DNA of 41,325 nucleotides from Candidatus Oleimmundimicrobium americanum (GTDB lineage: Bacteria; Actinomycetota; Aquicultoria; UBA3085; Oleimmundimicrobiaceae): positions 1 to 41,325 of the forward strand of contig DFBH01000072.1 of assembly GCA_002366545.1 (NCBI GenBank), in the 5' to 3' direction. The notes under the pieces are model-generated. The model searched no databases, was not told the DNA's origin, and was given only the letters and a program-made list of their open reading frames with translations. The position numbers and the translations under genes are program-made. Positions 8,126 through 16,168 of the stretch are shown here, piece after piece (the first letter of the stretch is position 1; each line of letters starts with the position of its first letter).

Positions 8126-8863
8126 TCAGGCTTTTTTGTACAAAGGGGATGCTATTTTTTTTAAGACAGCTCCCGTCTCTTCTCCAAGCAACTTGTTCCC
8201 GCTCTTTTTGCATATATCTCGAGCTTTAGTTAAATGTTCAATTGTTTTATCTTCTTCGCCCAAAACTAAATTAATCCTTCCAATCTCCGCTTCCAATAAA
8301 GCAGTTGCATCAGAATCCTTAGCATTCTTAACCGCTAATTCCAATAAAGAAACTGCGGAAATATAATTGCCTTTCTCTATTTGGCTGTATGCCTCTTTTA
8401 AAAGATTATTTAAATCTTTAGAATGTAACACTCTACCCAAGAGTGTTGTTCTCTCCCACCCTTGTCTATCCTCTCTGCCTCGTTCTTTCTTTACAACGCT
8501 TTTTGTATGACTTTTGCTAACACCCTTTTCTTCAACGCTTTCGGTACTTTTAGCTAAACCGAATTCAGACAGAGGCTCTTCCCCCTCTTCTCTTTTTTTA
8601 ACTCGAGTCAACCCTATTCCCTCACGCATAGAAATCGCCATGGCCATAACAACAGCTAAAACCATAATGATCCCTATAAGTTGAGCTGTACTCAACTCAA
8701 ATACAAGGTTAAATCCCATCCCCAAGGCCAACACTAAAAACGAAGCTAAAGACGTCAAAATTAGCATATGACCAGCATTAACCCCAAAAACAAACTTTAT
8801 TAAAATATAAACTAAAATAACGGTTGCCACCATCGTAGCAATAACTGTCAATAAGAGAAGCAA
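8126..8863 (-). CDS. Membrane-anchored protein with TPR-like C-terminus, unknown function
   Basis: A 245-residue protein that I cannot assign to a named family. The N-terminus has two or three hydrophobic segments (about 1-25, 32-55 and 60-80). A charged linker (about 85-140) follows, and then helical repeats whose spacing suits tetratricopeptide repeats (NNLLKEAYSQIEKGNYISAV, TALLEAEIGRINLVLGEEDK, TIEHLTKARDICKKSGNKLL). Such an architecture usually gives a membrane-bound scaffold. The start is TTG (8861-8863), supported by a strong AAGGAGG five to six bases upstream. It leads the three-gene group with PRC-barrel and VanW genes. The 170 bp upstream are AT-rich and include a 16-bp AT-only palindrome (8963-8978). 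Confidence 0.55.
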   Translation of the reverse strand: MLLLLTVIATMVATVILVYILIKFVFGVNAGHMLILTSLASFLVLALGMGFNLVFELSTAQLIGIIMVLAVVMAMAISMREGIGLTRVKKREEGEEPLSEFGLAKSTESVEEKGVSKSHTKSVVKKERGREDRQGWERTTLLGRVLHSKDLNNLLKEAYSQIEKGNYISAVSLLELAVKNAKDSDATALLEAEIGRINLVLGEEDKTIEHLTKARDICKKSGNKLLGEETGAVLKKIASPLYKKA

Positions 8864-9033
8864 ATACTCCTCCTTCGCTGCTTATTAAACATTAAGTTCA
8901 AATACCCTCTTTTTATTAAATGTATTTTAACATATATTTTAATTCACAAAAGCAATCGTTTTAATTTTAATTAAAATTATTTGCGACCTGCAAAATTATT
9001 TATACAGAAGTTTAAAAATCTTTCTCAAATATG

Positions 9034-9261
9034 CTAACCTTCCGGCCAGGGAAAGATACCCTCAAAATCCACGTGATTTTCCTTCAAAATTTCTTCAGCC
9101 TTTCCCGAGTCTTTGGTGAGAAACTTTATGGAAATTCCACAATTTGTACTAATGGAACGAGGTACCGGCACAACGGAAATCATAATTTCTTTCTTTAAAA
9201 TCCTTTCGGCTTTTAGAGCGTGATGGGTAGAATAAAAAGTGACAACGGCATAATCGGGCAA
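9034..9261 (-). CDS. DUF3343 protein, selenium-associated
   Basis: A 75-residue protein matching DUF3343: YAVVTFYSTHHALKAERILK, a PRSISTNCGISIKF core with one conserved cysteine, and an FEGIF end. The family is known from comparative genomics to co-occur with selD, YedF and YedE. The cysteine suggests a small chalcogen-binding or hand-over protein, but its biochemistry is not established. It starts with TTG directly after the TAA of the cysteine desulfurase gene; AGGAG seven bases upstream supports this. It is last in the operon that begins at 14420. Confidence 0.8.
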   Translation of the reverse strand: MPDYAVVTFYSTHHALKAERILKKEIMISVVPVPRSISTNCGISIKFLTKDSGKAEEILKENHVDFEGIFPWPEG

Positions 9262-10428
9262 TTAAGTTCTCCTTTTTTTGCTAATTTCATTAACCGCATT
9301 TAAAAAGCGTTCGACCTCATCGCTTTCATTTAAGTAGCTTAAACTTGTGCGAATGGTTCCTTTTGGATAAGTATCCATTGTCTGATGAGCCCAAGGAGCG
9401 CAATGAATCCCCACCCTTACCATAATATCGTACTTTTCATCAAGAATTTGCCCAACCTCCGAAGGTAAAAGTCCTTTCACGTTGAAAGAGACAACCGGCA
9501 ATCTGCAATCCAATGTCATATCTCCAACCAGATTTACACCATCAATTGCAGAAAGTCCGTCTACTAACTGCTTTATAAGTCCCTCCTCATGAGAACGAAT
9601 TTTTAATATTCCTTCAGTAAGCACAAATTTTACTCCTTCTGCCAAAGCGGCCAAGCCGGGTGTGTTAGGCGTCCCGCTTTCAAGTCGGTCGGGCATAAAA
9701 TTGGGTTGGATATCTTCCTCGGACTTACTTCCCGTGCCTCCTCTAATCAAAGGACGCACATTTACTCCCTCTCGGACGTATAGCCCCCCCGTTCCCTGCA
9801 TACCAAAGAGAGATTTGTGCCCGGTAAAAGCCAAGAGGTCGATATTCATCGACTCAACATCAATAGGATATGCTCCAGCCGTTTGAGCGGAGTCAACGAG
9901 AAACAATACATCATTTCCCCGGGCAATTTTTCCTATCTCAGTAATCGGCAAAATTGCACCGGTCACATTTGAGCCATGGAGAATGGCTATGAGCTTCGTG
10001 TTTGGTTTTATCGCTCTTTTAAAATCACCGGGATCAACTTGACAAGTTTTTGAGTCAACCGATACACGCGTAAGTTCCACCCCTTGACCCTCAAGGTATC
10101 GAAGGGGTCTTGCAATGGAATTGTGCTCAATAGAACTCGTTATAACATGATCTCCGGGATTTAAAAGACCAAGAAGAGCCATATTTATAGCATAAGTGGC
10201 ATTGTAAGTAAAAATTATTTGTAAAGGATCTTCGATATTAAAAAGCTCCGCTACAGAAGCTCTCGCATCATACGCAATTCGCCCGGCTTCAACAGAAAGC
10301 CGATGGCCGGAACGTCCCGGATTTGCTCCAACTTTGTTGGTGAAATACTTGCACGCTTCAAGAGTGGCCGATGGTTTAGGATAAGAAGTTGCAGCATTAT
10401 CAAAATAAATTAGCCCGTTTTTTTTCAT
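9262..10428 (-). CDS. Class V aminotransferase, cysteine desulfurase / selenocysteine lyase-like
   Basis: A PLP enzyme expected to release sulfur or selenium from cysteine or selenocysteine as a protein-bound persulfide or selenide. The 388 residues show YFDNAATSYPKP (8-19), His102 over the cofactor, Asp179 in LVDSAQTAGA, the Schiff-base Lys205 in FTGHKSLFG, and the catalytic Cys343 in RVGIHCAPWAH. This resembles the EF2568-type subgroup of cysteine desulfurases, which is often found with YedF and DUF3343. ATG overlaps the yedF stop codon (TAATG), so translation is probably coupled. Whether sulfur or selenium is the true cargo cannot be read from sequence; the context favours selenium. Confidence 0.85.
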   Translation of the reverse strand: MKKNGLIYFDNAATSYPKPSATLEACKYFTNKVGANPGRSGHRLSVEAGRIAYDARASVAELFNIEDPLQIIFTYNATYAINMALLGLLNPGDHVITSSIEHNSIARPLRYLEGQGVELTRVSVDSKTCQVDPGDFKRAIKPNTKLIAILHGSNVTGAILPITEIGKIARGNDVLFLVDSAQTAGAYPIDVESMNIDLLAFTGHKSLFGMQGTGGLYVREGVNVRPLIRGGTGSKSEEDIQPNFMPDRLESGTPNTPGLAALAEGVKFVLTEGILKIRSHEEGLIKQLVDGLSAIDGVNLVGDMTLDCRLPVVSFNVKGLLPSEVGQILDEKYDIMVRVGIHCAPWAHQTMDTYPKGTIRTSLSYLNESDEVERFLNAVNEISKKRRT

Positions 10429-11003
10429 TAAACAGTAACCACCTTATCCGTCTCGGTAAAAACATCAACTATATCATACATGTTTGAGATGATTCCCACT
10501 GCTATCTTTTCTTTAAGGCCGAAATAATCGAGACATGTTCCGCAAGCAAGAATTTGTACACCCTTATCAAGCAGGCAACGGAGGGCATCTAAAACCGGAG
10601 AACCTTCTACAACCAGCTCAACTCCACCATTCATGAAAATAACTTTATCAAACCAGGGCTCGCTCTGGGAAAGAGTGTTGAAAAAAGCCTTCATTAAAAC
10701 TTCACCCAACTCGTCACTTCCCTTTCCAATCTTGTTACTATTTATGAAGATAGCCGTCGATTTTCCTTTCTCAACCACTTTTTTACAAATGTTGCCGGCG
10801 GATTTGATGTTCAACTGCCAACAATCTTCTTTTTTCTCATAAGATGTGGGGCAGCCCAACTTTTCCGCCATCCTCTTGACATTATCTCGAGCAATATCTC
10901 CGCTCACCAGAACCTCAATTTGCTCGGCACCCGCCTCGATCGCTTTCTTGGTTAGGATGACCGGCTGCGGGCAAGCCAAACCCCTTGCATCTATTTTCTC
11001 CAC
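10428..11003 (-). CDS. yedF: YedF: TusA-like plus DsrE-like selenium carrier protein
   Basis: About 191 residues in two domains. The N-terminal TusA-like domain begins IDARGLACPQPVILTKKAI, whose CPxP cysteine is the carrier site. The C-terminal DsrE-like domain starts near TAIFINSNKIGKGSDELG and has a CGTC pair in ILACGTCLDYFGL. This is the architecture of the YedF selenium-metabolism family. I chose the GTG at 11001-11003 because GGGAGG lies eight bases before it; a GTG nine bases further up abuts that Shine-Dalgarno. It is followed immediately by the cysteine desulfurase, from which it may receive persulfide or selenide. The upstream neighbour is the reductase activase, 50 bp away. Confidence 0.87.
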   Translation of the reverse strand: MEKIDARGLACPQPVILTKKAIEAGAEQIEVLVSGDIARDNVKRMAEKLGCPTSYEKKEDCWQLNIKSAGNICKKVVEKGKSTAIFINSNKIGKGSDELGEVLMKAFFNTLSQSEPWFDKVIFMNGGVELVVEGSPVLDALRCLLDKGVQILACGTCLDYFGLKEKIAVGIISNMYDIVDVFTETDKVVTV

Positions 11004-11053
11004 CCAAAACACCTCCCAATATTGTTAAGTATAAAAAATCTTTTCATGCAAAA

Positions 11054-11800
11054 CTACCCCTGTTTAGCATATAAAGCCGCTCCAAAAGCCCCCACAATTT
11101 GAGGCTCTTTTGGAATTATAAGTTCGACTCCCAATTTTCTTTTTAAGAGCTCTTGCATGCAAACATTTTTAGCAACCCCTCCGGCAAAAACAACATCCTT
11201 GACGATACCAACCCTATTTAACATGCTTGCTGTCCGCTCACATATCGACTGGTGAATACCCAAAGCAATATTTTCTCTCTCCTCGCCTTTTGCAATAAGA
11301 GAGGTCACTTCAGACTCCGCAAAAACGGTGCACATGCTGTTTATCTTAACTGACTTAGGAGCACCAAGCGCGGACTCACCCATTTCTTTAACCCCGTAAC
11401 TCAAGGCTTTTGCCATAATTTCAAGAAACTTACCCGTACCGGCGGCACACCTATCATTCATCTCAAAATCTTTAACACGACCACCTGTATCAACGGATAT
11501 CACCTTAGTATCTTGTCCTCCTATGTCGAGAATTGTGCGACAAGAAGGATGCAAGGCCTTTGCTCCCAGAGCAAAGGCCTTGATTTCGGTGATAATATCA
11601 TCAGCAAATTCGGCGTGAGCTATATGACGACCGTAACCGGTGGCAATCAACCTATTAAAAATTTTTCCGTCTAAAAGCTCCATGCAACGATTTAAAGGTT
11701 GATGGCCTGTATCGGTTACCGTGTAACTCATATCATCATTCTCATTGAGAATAACGAGCGCTATGGTCCTTGAGCCAACATCTATTCCAGCAAATTTCAT
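11054..11800 (-). CDS. ATP-dependent [4Fe-4S] activase of a double-cubane/dehydratase-type reductase
   Basis: A 248-residue ASKHA-fold ATPase of the BadF/BcrA/HgdC family. It uses ATP hydrolysis to push a low-potential electron from a subunit-bridging [4Fe-4S] cluster into its partner. Visible are the phosphate-1 motif GIDVGS (5-10), LDIGGQDTK (91-99), the cluster cysteines Cys118 in NDRCAAGTG and Cys157 in MCTVFAESE, and an adenosine motif FAGGVAKN. The length fits a stand-alone activase. The partner is the gene directly upstream, 6 bp away, making this a typical reductase/activase pair. The ribosome-binding site is weak, so translation may depend on the upstream gene. Specificity towards selenium chemistry is inferred from the operon only. 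Confidence 0.88.
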   Translation of the reverse strand: MKFAGIDVGSRTIALVILNENDDMSYTVTDTGHQPLNRCMELLDGKIFNRLIATGYGRHIAHAEFADDIITEIKAFALGAKALHPSCRTILDIGGQDTKVISVDTGGRVKDFEMNDRCAAGTGKFLEIMAKALSYGVKEMGESALGAPKSVKINSMCTVFAESEVTSLIAKGEERENIALGIHQSICERTASMLNRVGIVKDVVFAGGVAKNVCMQELLKRKLGVELIIPKEPQIVGAFGAALYAKQG

Positions 11801-11806
11801 ACTTAA

Positions 11807-13084
11807 TTATGATATCATTTCAACAAAGGCTTCAACCCTCGTTTTAATTTGACCAGAATCCTCCTGTCCATAATCTGTTTCAATCCTCAAAACGGGAATA
11901 CCTTCTTTTTCAAGAGCCTTCTCTACCCTTCTATACTCAACAGCATAAGGGTCGCAGAATTGAAGAACGTGATAGATGACTCCATCTATTTCAAACTCTT
12001 TTGCAAGCCTTACAATGTTGTCAATCCGCTCTTGGTTCGGTGTAAAGCAAGAACAATCAATTTTAAGGTACCTGTCGGCAATTGCCTCAAGTTGAGCTCC
12101 CACAGAGCCGTTATCTTCAACCACAAGGTCCTCAAAGTAACGCTGTCCTGTACAAGATTCTTCGCAAACCAGAGAGGCACCACTCGACTCCACGATAAAA
12201 GGAAGCTTCCAGTTGGGAACGACCATTGGACAGCCTGATATCATAACTCTCGGAGAAGAAGCAGCTTTTTTAGCGCTTTCATTTTTCCTTATGCGCTCCT
12301 CAAGCTCATCACACAAGACATTAACCTTCTCGATAAACCTGGGATTATCATCATAAAAAGCTATCTCCTCGATAAGCAATGCATCCCTTCCACTAACAGG
12401 AGAGGGTTTATTCTTGCGCAAGTTACTGAGCCTTTGGAGAGCCTTTCTCTTACCGTTGACAAGTTTTATGGACTTGTTTAATTTATCCGCTTCTATTTCT
12501 TTACCGGAAATTTCCTCCATCTTATTTTTAAACTTTTTAACCTCATCGAGCCAGAGTTCTTTGCCTTTTTCCGATTTAACCTGTGGGATATCCATAGTGT
12601 AAACAGGAACAACTTCCTCATTCATAATCTCCCACGCCTTTTTCTTGCCGTCGCAGGTATTTTCACCAACAATTAAGTTGCAGGATTCAAAATAAGGACA
12701 AACCCTCGACATCTTAAAGCCAAAAGCCGATTTTATAAGGGGGCAGAGGTTTCTCGGCAAAATCTTTTCAGCCTCATCAAAGCCAATTTCAGCCCCAGCG
12801 CAGAGGCCAACGTTCAAGCCGCCCGCGGCAAGCACTATTTCTTCCGGCACGTAGACACAGAAGGAGCCAACTACGGTCCCGCCTTTCGCCTTGTGCTTCT
12901 GTAATTCCTGGATGCGAAGACCGTGTATCTCCATCACAACCATATCGAAATAACTCATCGCTTGGGGCCTGTTTTCTTGATCAAGAAAAATTTGTTGATA
13001 GACAGGAGGAATAGAACCTAAAAGTTGATCATGAGCTTCAAGATTGATGCCCAAAGACTCCCACATTTTACAGTAATCAGCCAT
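11807..13084 (-). CDS. Double-cubane-cluster-type anaerobic reductase (HgdB/BcrC superfamily)
   Basis: A 425-residue member of the 2-hydroxyacyl-CoA dehydratase / benzoyl-CoA reductase subunit family. It is a single-subunit form like the double-cubane cluster proteins, which carry an [8Fe-9S]-type cluster and reduce small molecules after activation. Candidate ligands are Cys76, Cys114, Cys129, Cys135 and Cys144 in the N-terminal half and Cys285, Cys307, Cys311, Cys344, Cys346 and Cys377 in the C-terminal half. The end, GQIKTRVEAFVEMI, is typical. ATG has a near-perfect AGGAGG. The gene is followed by its activase, preceded by YedE and followed by YedF. A true dehydratase would normally have two subunits, which are absent here. 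The substrate is unknown; a selenium or sulfur oxyanion is a guess from context. Confidence 0.83.
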   Translation of the reverse strand: MADYCKMWESLGINLEAHDQLLGSIPPVYQQIFLDQENRPQAMSYFDMVVMEIHGLRIQELQKHKAKGGTVVGSFCVYVPEEIVLAAGGLNVGLCAGAEIGFDEAEKILPRNLCPLIKSAFGFKMSRVCPYFESCNLIVGENTCDGKKKAWEIMNEEVVPVYTMDIPQVKSEKGKELWLDEVKKFKNKMEEISGKEIEADKLNKSIKLVNGKRKALQRLSNLRKNKPSPVSGRDALLIEEIAFYDDNPRFIEKVNVLCDELEERIRKNESAKKAASSPRVMISGCPMVVPNWKLPFIVESSGASLVCEESCTGQRYFEDLVVEDNGSVGAQLEAIADRYLKIDCSCFTPNQERIDNIVRLAKEFEIDGVIYHVLQFCDPYAVEYRRVEKALEKEGIPVLRIETDYGQEDSGQIKTRVEAFVEMIS

Positions 13085-13093
13085 TTTAACCTC

Positions 13094-14194
13094 CTATGCT
13101 TTCTCTCTGTTTAAAGCTCCAACGGCAAGACAAATGATCAATCCGCCGATGACCGCGTATTTAGCAAAATCGGGCACACCTTTGGGGCTTGCCGCAAGCA
13201 TAAAATTGTGTGAAATAGCAGCGCCTACAATCATGCCCAAAACAGATATTGAGGAATCGGTATTTCCGTTTCCTGCCAAAACCAGTTGCCTGAGAGGACA
13301 TCCTCCTAAAAGTATTGAGCCCAAACCGACCAAAGCCATTCCCAAGAAATTCCACAGATGCTCCGCATGAGCAACCGGTTGTTCCGCAAAGCCCAAATTA
13401 AAGACGGGTGTGTTTGTCCCCGTAATACCTAAAATCCCTATTAAAATATTTCCAATTAATACAACAGCAATAATTGCTATAAATCCTTTGATAAGATAAC
13501 TGTCTTTTATGAGCATCCAGTCTCGAACGCCTCCGGCCAAACATAATCTGGACTTTTGCGCCAAAAACCCTACCAGAAGCCCCGCAATTAATGAAATTGC
13601 AATAACCGCGTGTTGCGCCCCAGGCCCCTCAATGCTAAAAAAGATGGGACCACCCGCATCAGGATTAAAAACAGGAGCGAGTATAAGTAAGAGTAAAAGA
13701 CCAACCATAACAATAGGGAGAACCCATGCGCTAAAAGTTCGCTGCTCACGAGCCCTTCCGAGATCAAACCCCGATTTTAAGAAATAAACACCGACGGCGA
13801 TACCAACGATAAATCCGACAAGCGCCACTAAAGCATTTAAATCTCCTCCGCCAAGGCGAATCATCATCCTCAAAGGACAACCTAAAAAAACAAGCGCTCC
13901 AATCATTACAAGAATCCCCAAAAAAAATCGGGTAATAGTTGAAGAGCCGCCCTCGGGGCGGAATTCTTTGCTGGAATAACCGGCAATAAACGCTCCTAAG
14001 ACTATACCCAAAATTTCGGGACGGATGTATTGAACAACCGCAGCCCGATGAAGACCCAAGGCCCCGGCGATATCGCGCTCAAAACAAGCGATACAAAAAC
14101 CCATATTTAAAGGATTACCAAACAAAACAAGAAGAACAGCTAAAAGGCCAACAACGGCTCCGGAGAACCAAATTAACAAGTTTTCTTTCTTCAT
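13094..14194 (-). CDS. yedE: YedE-family selenium (or sulfur) transporter
   Basis: A 366-residue integral membrane protein with about ten predicted helices and an internal two-fold repeat, as in the YeeE/YedE family. The conserved cysteine sites are GFCIACFERD (33-42), FLGCPLRM, SRLCLAGGVRD and LGGCPLRQL, which bind and pass thiosulfate-like or selenium species across the membrane. Length and the paired GCPLR motifs fit the selenium-linked YedE subgroup. It follows the tusA-like gene by 7 bp and precedes the double-cubane reductase by 9 bp, so import and cytoplasmic carrier are co-expressed. Selenium versus thiosulfate preference is inferred from neighbours (YedF, DUF3343, SelD nearby). Confidence 0.87.
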   Translation of the reverse strand: MKKENLLIWFSGAVVGLLAVLLVLFGNPLNMGFCIACFERDIAGALGLHRAAVVQYIRPEILGIVLGAFIAGYSSKEFRPEGGSSTITRFFLGILVMIGALVFLGCPLRMMIRLGGGDLNALVALVGFIVGIAVGVYFLKSGFDLGRAREQRTFSAWVLPIVMVGLLLLLILAPVFNPDAGGPIFFSIEGPGAQHAVIAISLIAGLLVGFLAQKSRLCLAGGVRDWMLIKDSYLIKGFIAIIAVVLIGNILIGILGITGTNTPVFNLGFAEQPVAHAEHLWNFLGMALVGLGSILLGGCPLRQLVLAGNGNTDSSISVLGMIVGAAISHNFMLAASPKGVPDFAKYAVIGGLIICLAVGALNREKA

Positions 14195-14201
14195 ATCGTT
14201 T

Positions 14202-14420
14202 TTATTCCCCTTTCTTTAATTTTAAGCGAAATTCATCTCCCACAGACTCGACGTTTACAGAGTACCCTTTGTTTTCAGCAAGCCGTGTCACGTTTTGTTT
14301 TGAAACCTGACTATCTACCAGTACTATAATTTCCCCGTTCGAGCTTTCATCAATTGCTTTTTTGGTCTTCACAACAGGCAAGGGACACGAAAGCCCCCTA
14401 ACGTCGACCTCCACCGCCAT
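14202..14420 (-). CDS. TusA-like sulfur/selenium carrier protein
   Basis: A 72-residue TusA/SirA-type protein with the motif VDVRGLSCPLPVVKTKKAID, whose CPLP cysteine forms a persulfide or selenide. It is presumably the cytoplasmic acceptor of the cargo carried by YedE. I chose the ATG at 14418-14420 because AAGGAGG lies just upstream; a longer GTG start (to 14441) would swallow it. It is the first gene of the seven-gene operon running down to 9034. The upstream 60 bp are extremely AT-rich and probably contain the operon promoter, although no confident -35/-10 pair is visible. Confidence 0.85.
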   Translation of the reverse strand: MAVEVDVRGLSCPLPVVKTKKAIDESSNGEIIVLVDSQVSKQNVTRLAENKGYSVNVESVGDEFRLKLKKGE

Positions 14421-14441
14421 TTTGCCACCTCCTTTTTTCAC

Positions 14442-14767
14442 TTTTATAACTAAAATTTATAATATCTATAAATAATATATTTTATACTTAACATAAAGGT
14501 TTTTTTTGGTCAAGCAAATACTGTAAGCTACTTTTAATTAAATCTTCCTCAAATAAATACCAATAAAATGTTAAAAAGGCAGGAATCGCGTGTCCAAAGG
14601 ACAAATAGCGATTTTGCTCTGTGAGGGTAAGTGAGTGGATAAGAGAAAAAATCAACATCAAGAAAAAGCTCAAAATTATAAGAGAAATTAAATTAATTAA
14701 GTTTAAAAAATAACTCGGGTAGATAGAAAAAATTTGCCAATCAATTTGAAAATCGACTTTGTTATTG
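14442..14767. other. 326-bp gap between nfnB and the selenium operon, with a dispersed repeat
   Basis: I see no credible gene here. A short hydrophobic frame on the minus strand (14488-14673) has no ribosome-binding site and overlaps a repeat. The stretch at about 14585-14624 resembles 22718-22762 at roughly three bases in four, so it belongs to the intergenic repeat families of this genome. The part next to 14442 should hold the promoter of the tusA-yedE operon. Confidence 0.4.
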
Positions 14768-16168
14768 TTAAAGAATAGAAAGATAACGATCGATCTCTAA
14801 AGCAGCTTTTCTTCCGGCCCCCATGGCCAAAATCACAGTTGCGGAACCCGTGATGATGTCTCCACCTGCAAAAACACCTCTTTTGCTCGTTTGACCATTC
14901 TGATTCGCAAGGACGTATCCCTTTCTATTAAGCTCAAGGCCCGGCGTTGCCCTAAGCAACAAAGGGTTTGCCCCCGTTCCAATGGCCACGATAACAACGT
15001 CGGCAGTTAAAGAAAACTCGGAGCCTTTTTTGATTATCGGTCTTCTTCTGCCCGACTCATCCGGTTCTCCTAATTTGGTTTCAACACACTCAACCCCTGA
15101 AACCCAACCATCCACTCCGCAGAACTTTTGCGGGGTAGCTAAAAATCTAAATTTTATTCCCTCTTCTTTAGCGTGTTGAACTTCTTCTGCACGGGCGGGC
15201 ATTTCCTCTTCGGTACGACGATAAAGAAGATAAACGTTTTTTGCCCCAAGGCGCAGAGCCGTTCGAGCAGAATCCATTGCCACATTTCCTCCACCAACAA
15301 CCACCACATTCTTTCCTTTTTTTATGGGGGTATCGTACTTGGGAAAAAGATAGGATTTCATTAAGTTTACACGCGTTAAAAATTCATTAGCGGAGTATAT
15401 GCCATTTAAGTTCTCACCGGGAATCTCCAAAAATCGAGGCAGGCCCGCACCTGTTCCTATAAAAACAGCGCTATATCCTTCACAAAACAGTTCGTCAATC
15501 GTTACCGATGTCCCAACAACCACATTTGTCTTAATTTCAACTCCCAATTTTTTAAGACCATCTATCTCCGCTTCAACTACCGCTTTCGGCAATCTAAATT
15601 CCGGAATCCCATAAGCAAGAACACCCCCGGGTTTATGAAGAGCTTCAAAAATAGTGACCTCGTAGCCTAATTTTGCTAAATCGCCGGCACAAGTTAAGCC
15701 AGCCGGTCCTGAACCTATTACAGCAATCCTCTTTCCCACAGATTTTTTCTTCTTTGGCAAAGATATCTTTCCGGAATTTCTCTCAAAATCAGCGGCGAAT
15801 CTCTCGAGGCGGCCAATTGCTATCGGTTTTCCTTTTCTGTCAAGGGTACAAAATTTCTCACACTGGTTTTCCTGAGGACAAACCCGACCGCAGATAGCCG
15901 GAAGGCTATTTTTCTCTTTGATTTTGCCGGCGGCTCCCCTGAAATCACCCTCCTTCATCAGCTTTATAAATGAAGGTATATCTACTCCAACGGGACAACC
16001 TTGCATACAAGGCGATTTCTTACACTGCAAACACCGGTTAGCTTCGGCAACCGCCTGTTCAACAGCATACCCCAAAACAACTTCATTAAAGTTTAAAATC
16101 CGTTCTTGAGGAAGTTGCTCTCCCGCCGGGACCCGACCTAAAATTCGCCCGTTGCCTTCACTTTTCAT
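14768..16168 (-). CDS. nfnB: NfnB: NADPH-side large subunit of ferredoxin-NADP transhydrogenase
   Basis: A 466-residue flavoprotein of the glutamate-synthase small-chain family. With NfnA it forms the electron-bifurcating complex that couples NADH, ferredoxin and NADP(H) in anaerobes. N-terminal cysteines C46, C49, C54 and C58 together with C93, C97, C103 and C107 form two [4Fe-4S] sites. The first Rossmann motif is VIGSGPAG (150-157) and the second is VVVGGGNVAMDSA (289-301); GVFAGGDIITG is the FAD C-terminal motif. It begins directly after the nfnA stop codon (TAA then ATG). The absence of a large glutamate synthase subunit and the presence of NfnA argue against a GltD role. Confidence 0.88.
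   Translation of the reverse strand: MKSEGNGRILGRVPAGEQLPQERILNFNEVVLGYAVEQAVAEANRCLQCKKSPCMQGCPVGVDIPSFIKLMKEGDFRGAAGKIKEKNSLPAICGRVCPQENQCEKFCTLDRKGKPIAIGRLERFAADFERNSGKISLPKKKKSVGKRIAVIGSGPAGLTCAGDLAKLGYEVTIFEALHKPGGVLAYGIPEFRLPKAVVEAEIDGLKKLGVEIKTNVVVGTSVTIDELFCEGYSAVFIGTGAGLPRFLEIPGENLNGIYSANEFLTRVNLMKSYLFPKYDTPIKKGKNVVVVGGGNVAMDSARTALRLGAKNVYLLYRRTEEEMPARAEEVQHAKEEGIKFRFLATPQKFCGVDGWVSGVECVETKLGEPDESGRRRPIIKKGSEFSLTADVVIVAIGTGANPLLLRATPGLELNRKGYVLANQNGQTSKRGVFAGGDIITGSATVILAMGAGRKAALEIDRYLSIL

Noticed and set aside
8963..8978. 16-bp AT-only palindrome AATTTTAATTAAAATT as an operator
   Set aside because: It consists only of A and T in a very AT-rich gap, so it is expected by chance; no gene starts close by in a fitting orientation.
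14488..14673. A 61-codon hydrophobic frame on the minus strand downstream of nfnB's neighbour gap
   Set aside because: It has no ribosome-binding site, overlaps a dispersed repeat and matches no family; hydrophobicity is expected from AT-rich sequence.
14768..16168. Annotation as glutamate synthase small subunit (GltD)
   Set aside because: No large glutamate synthase subunit is present and the gene directly follows nfnA, so NfnB is the better name.
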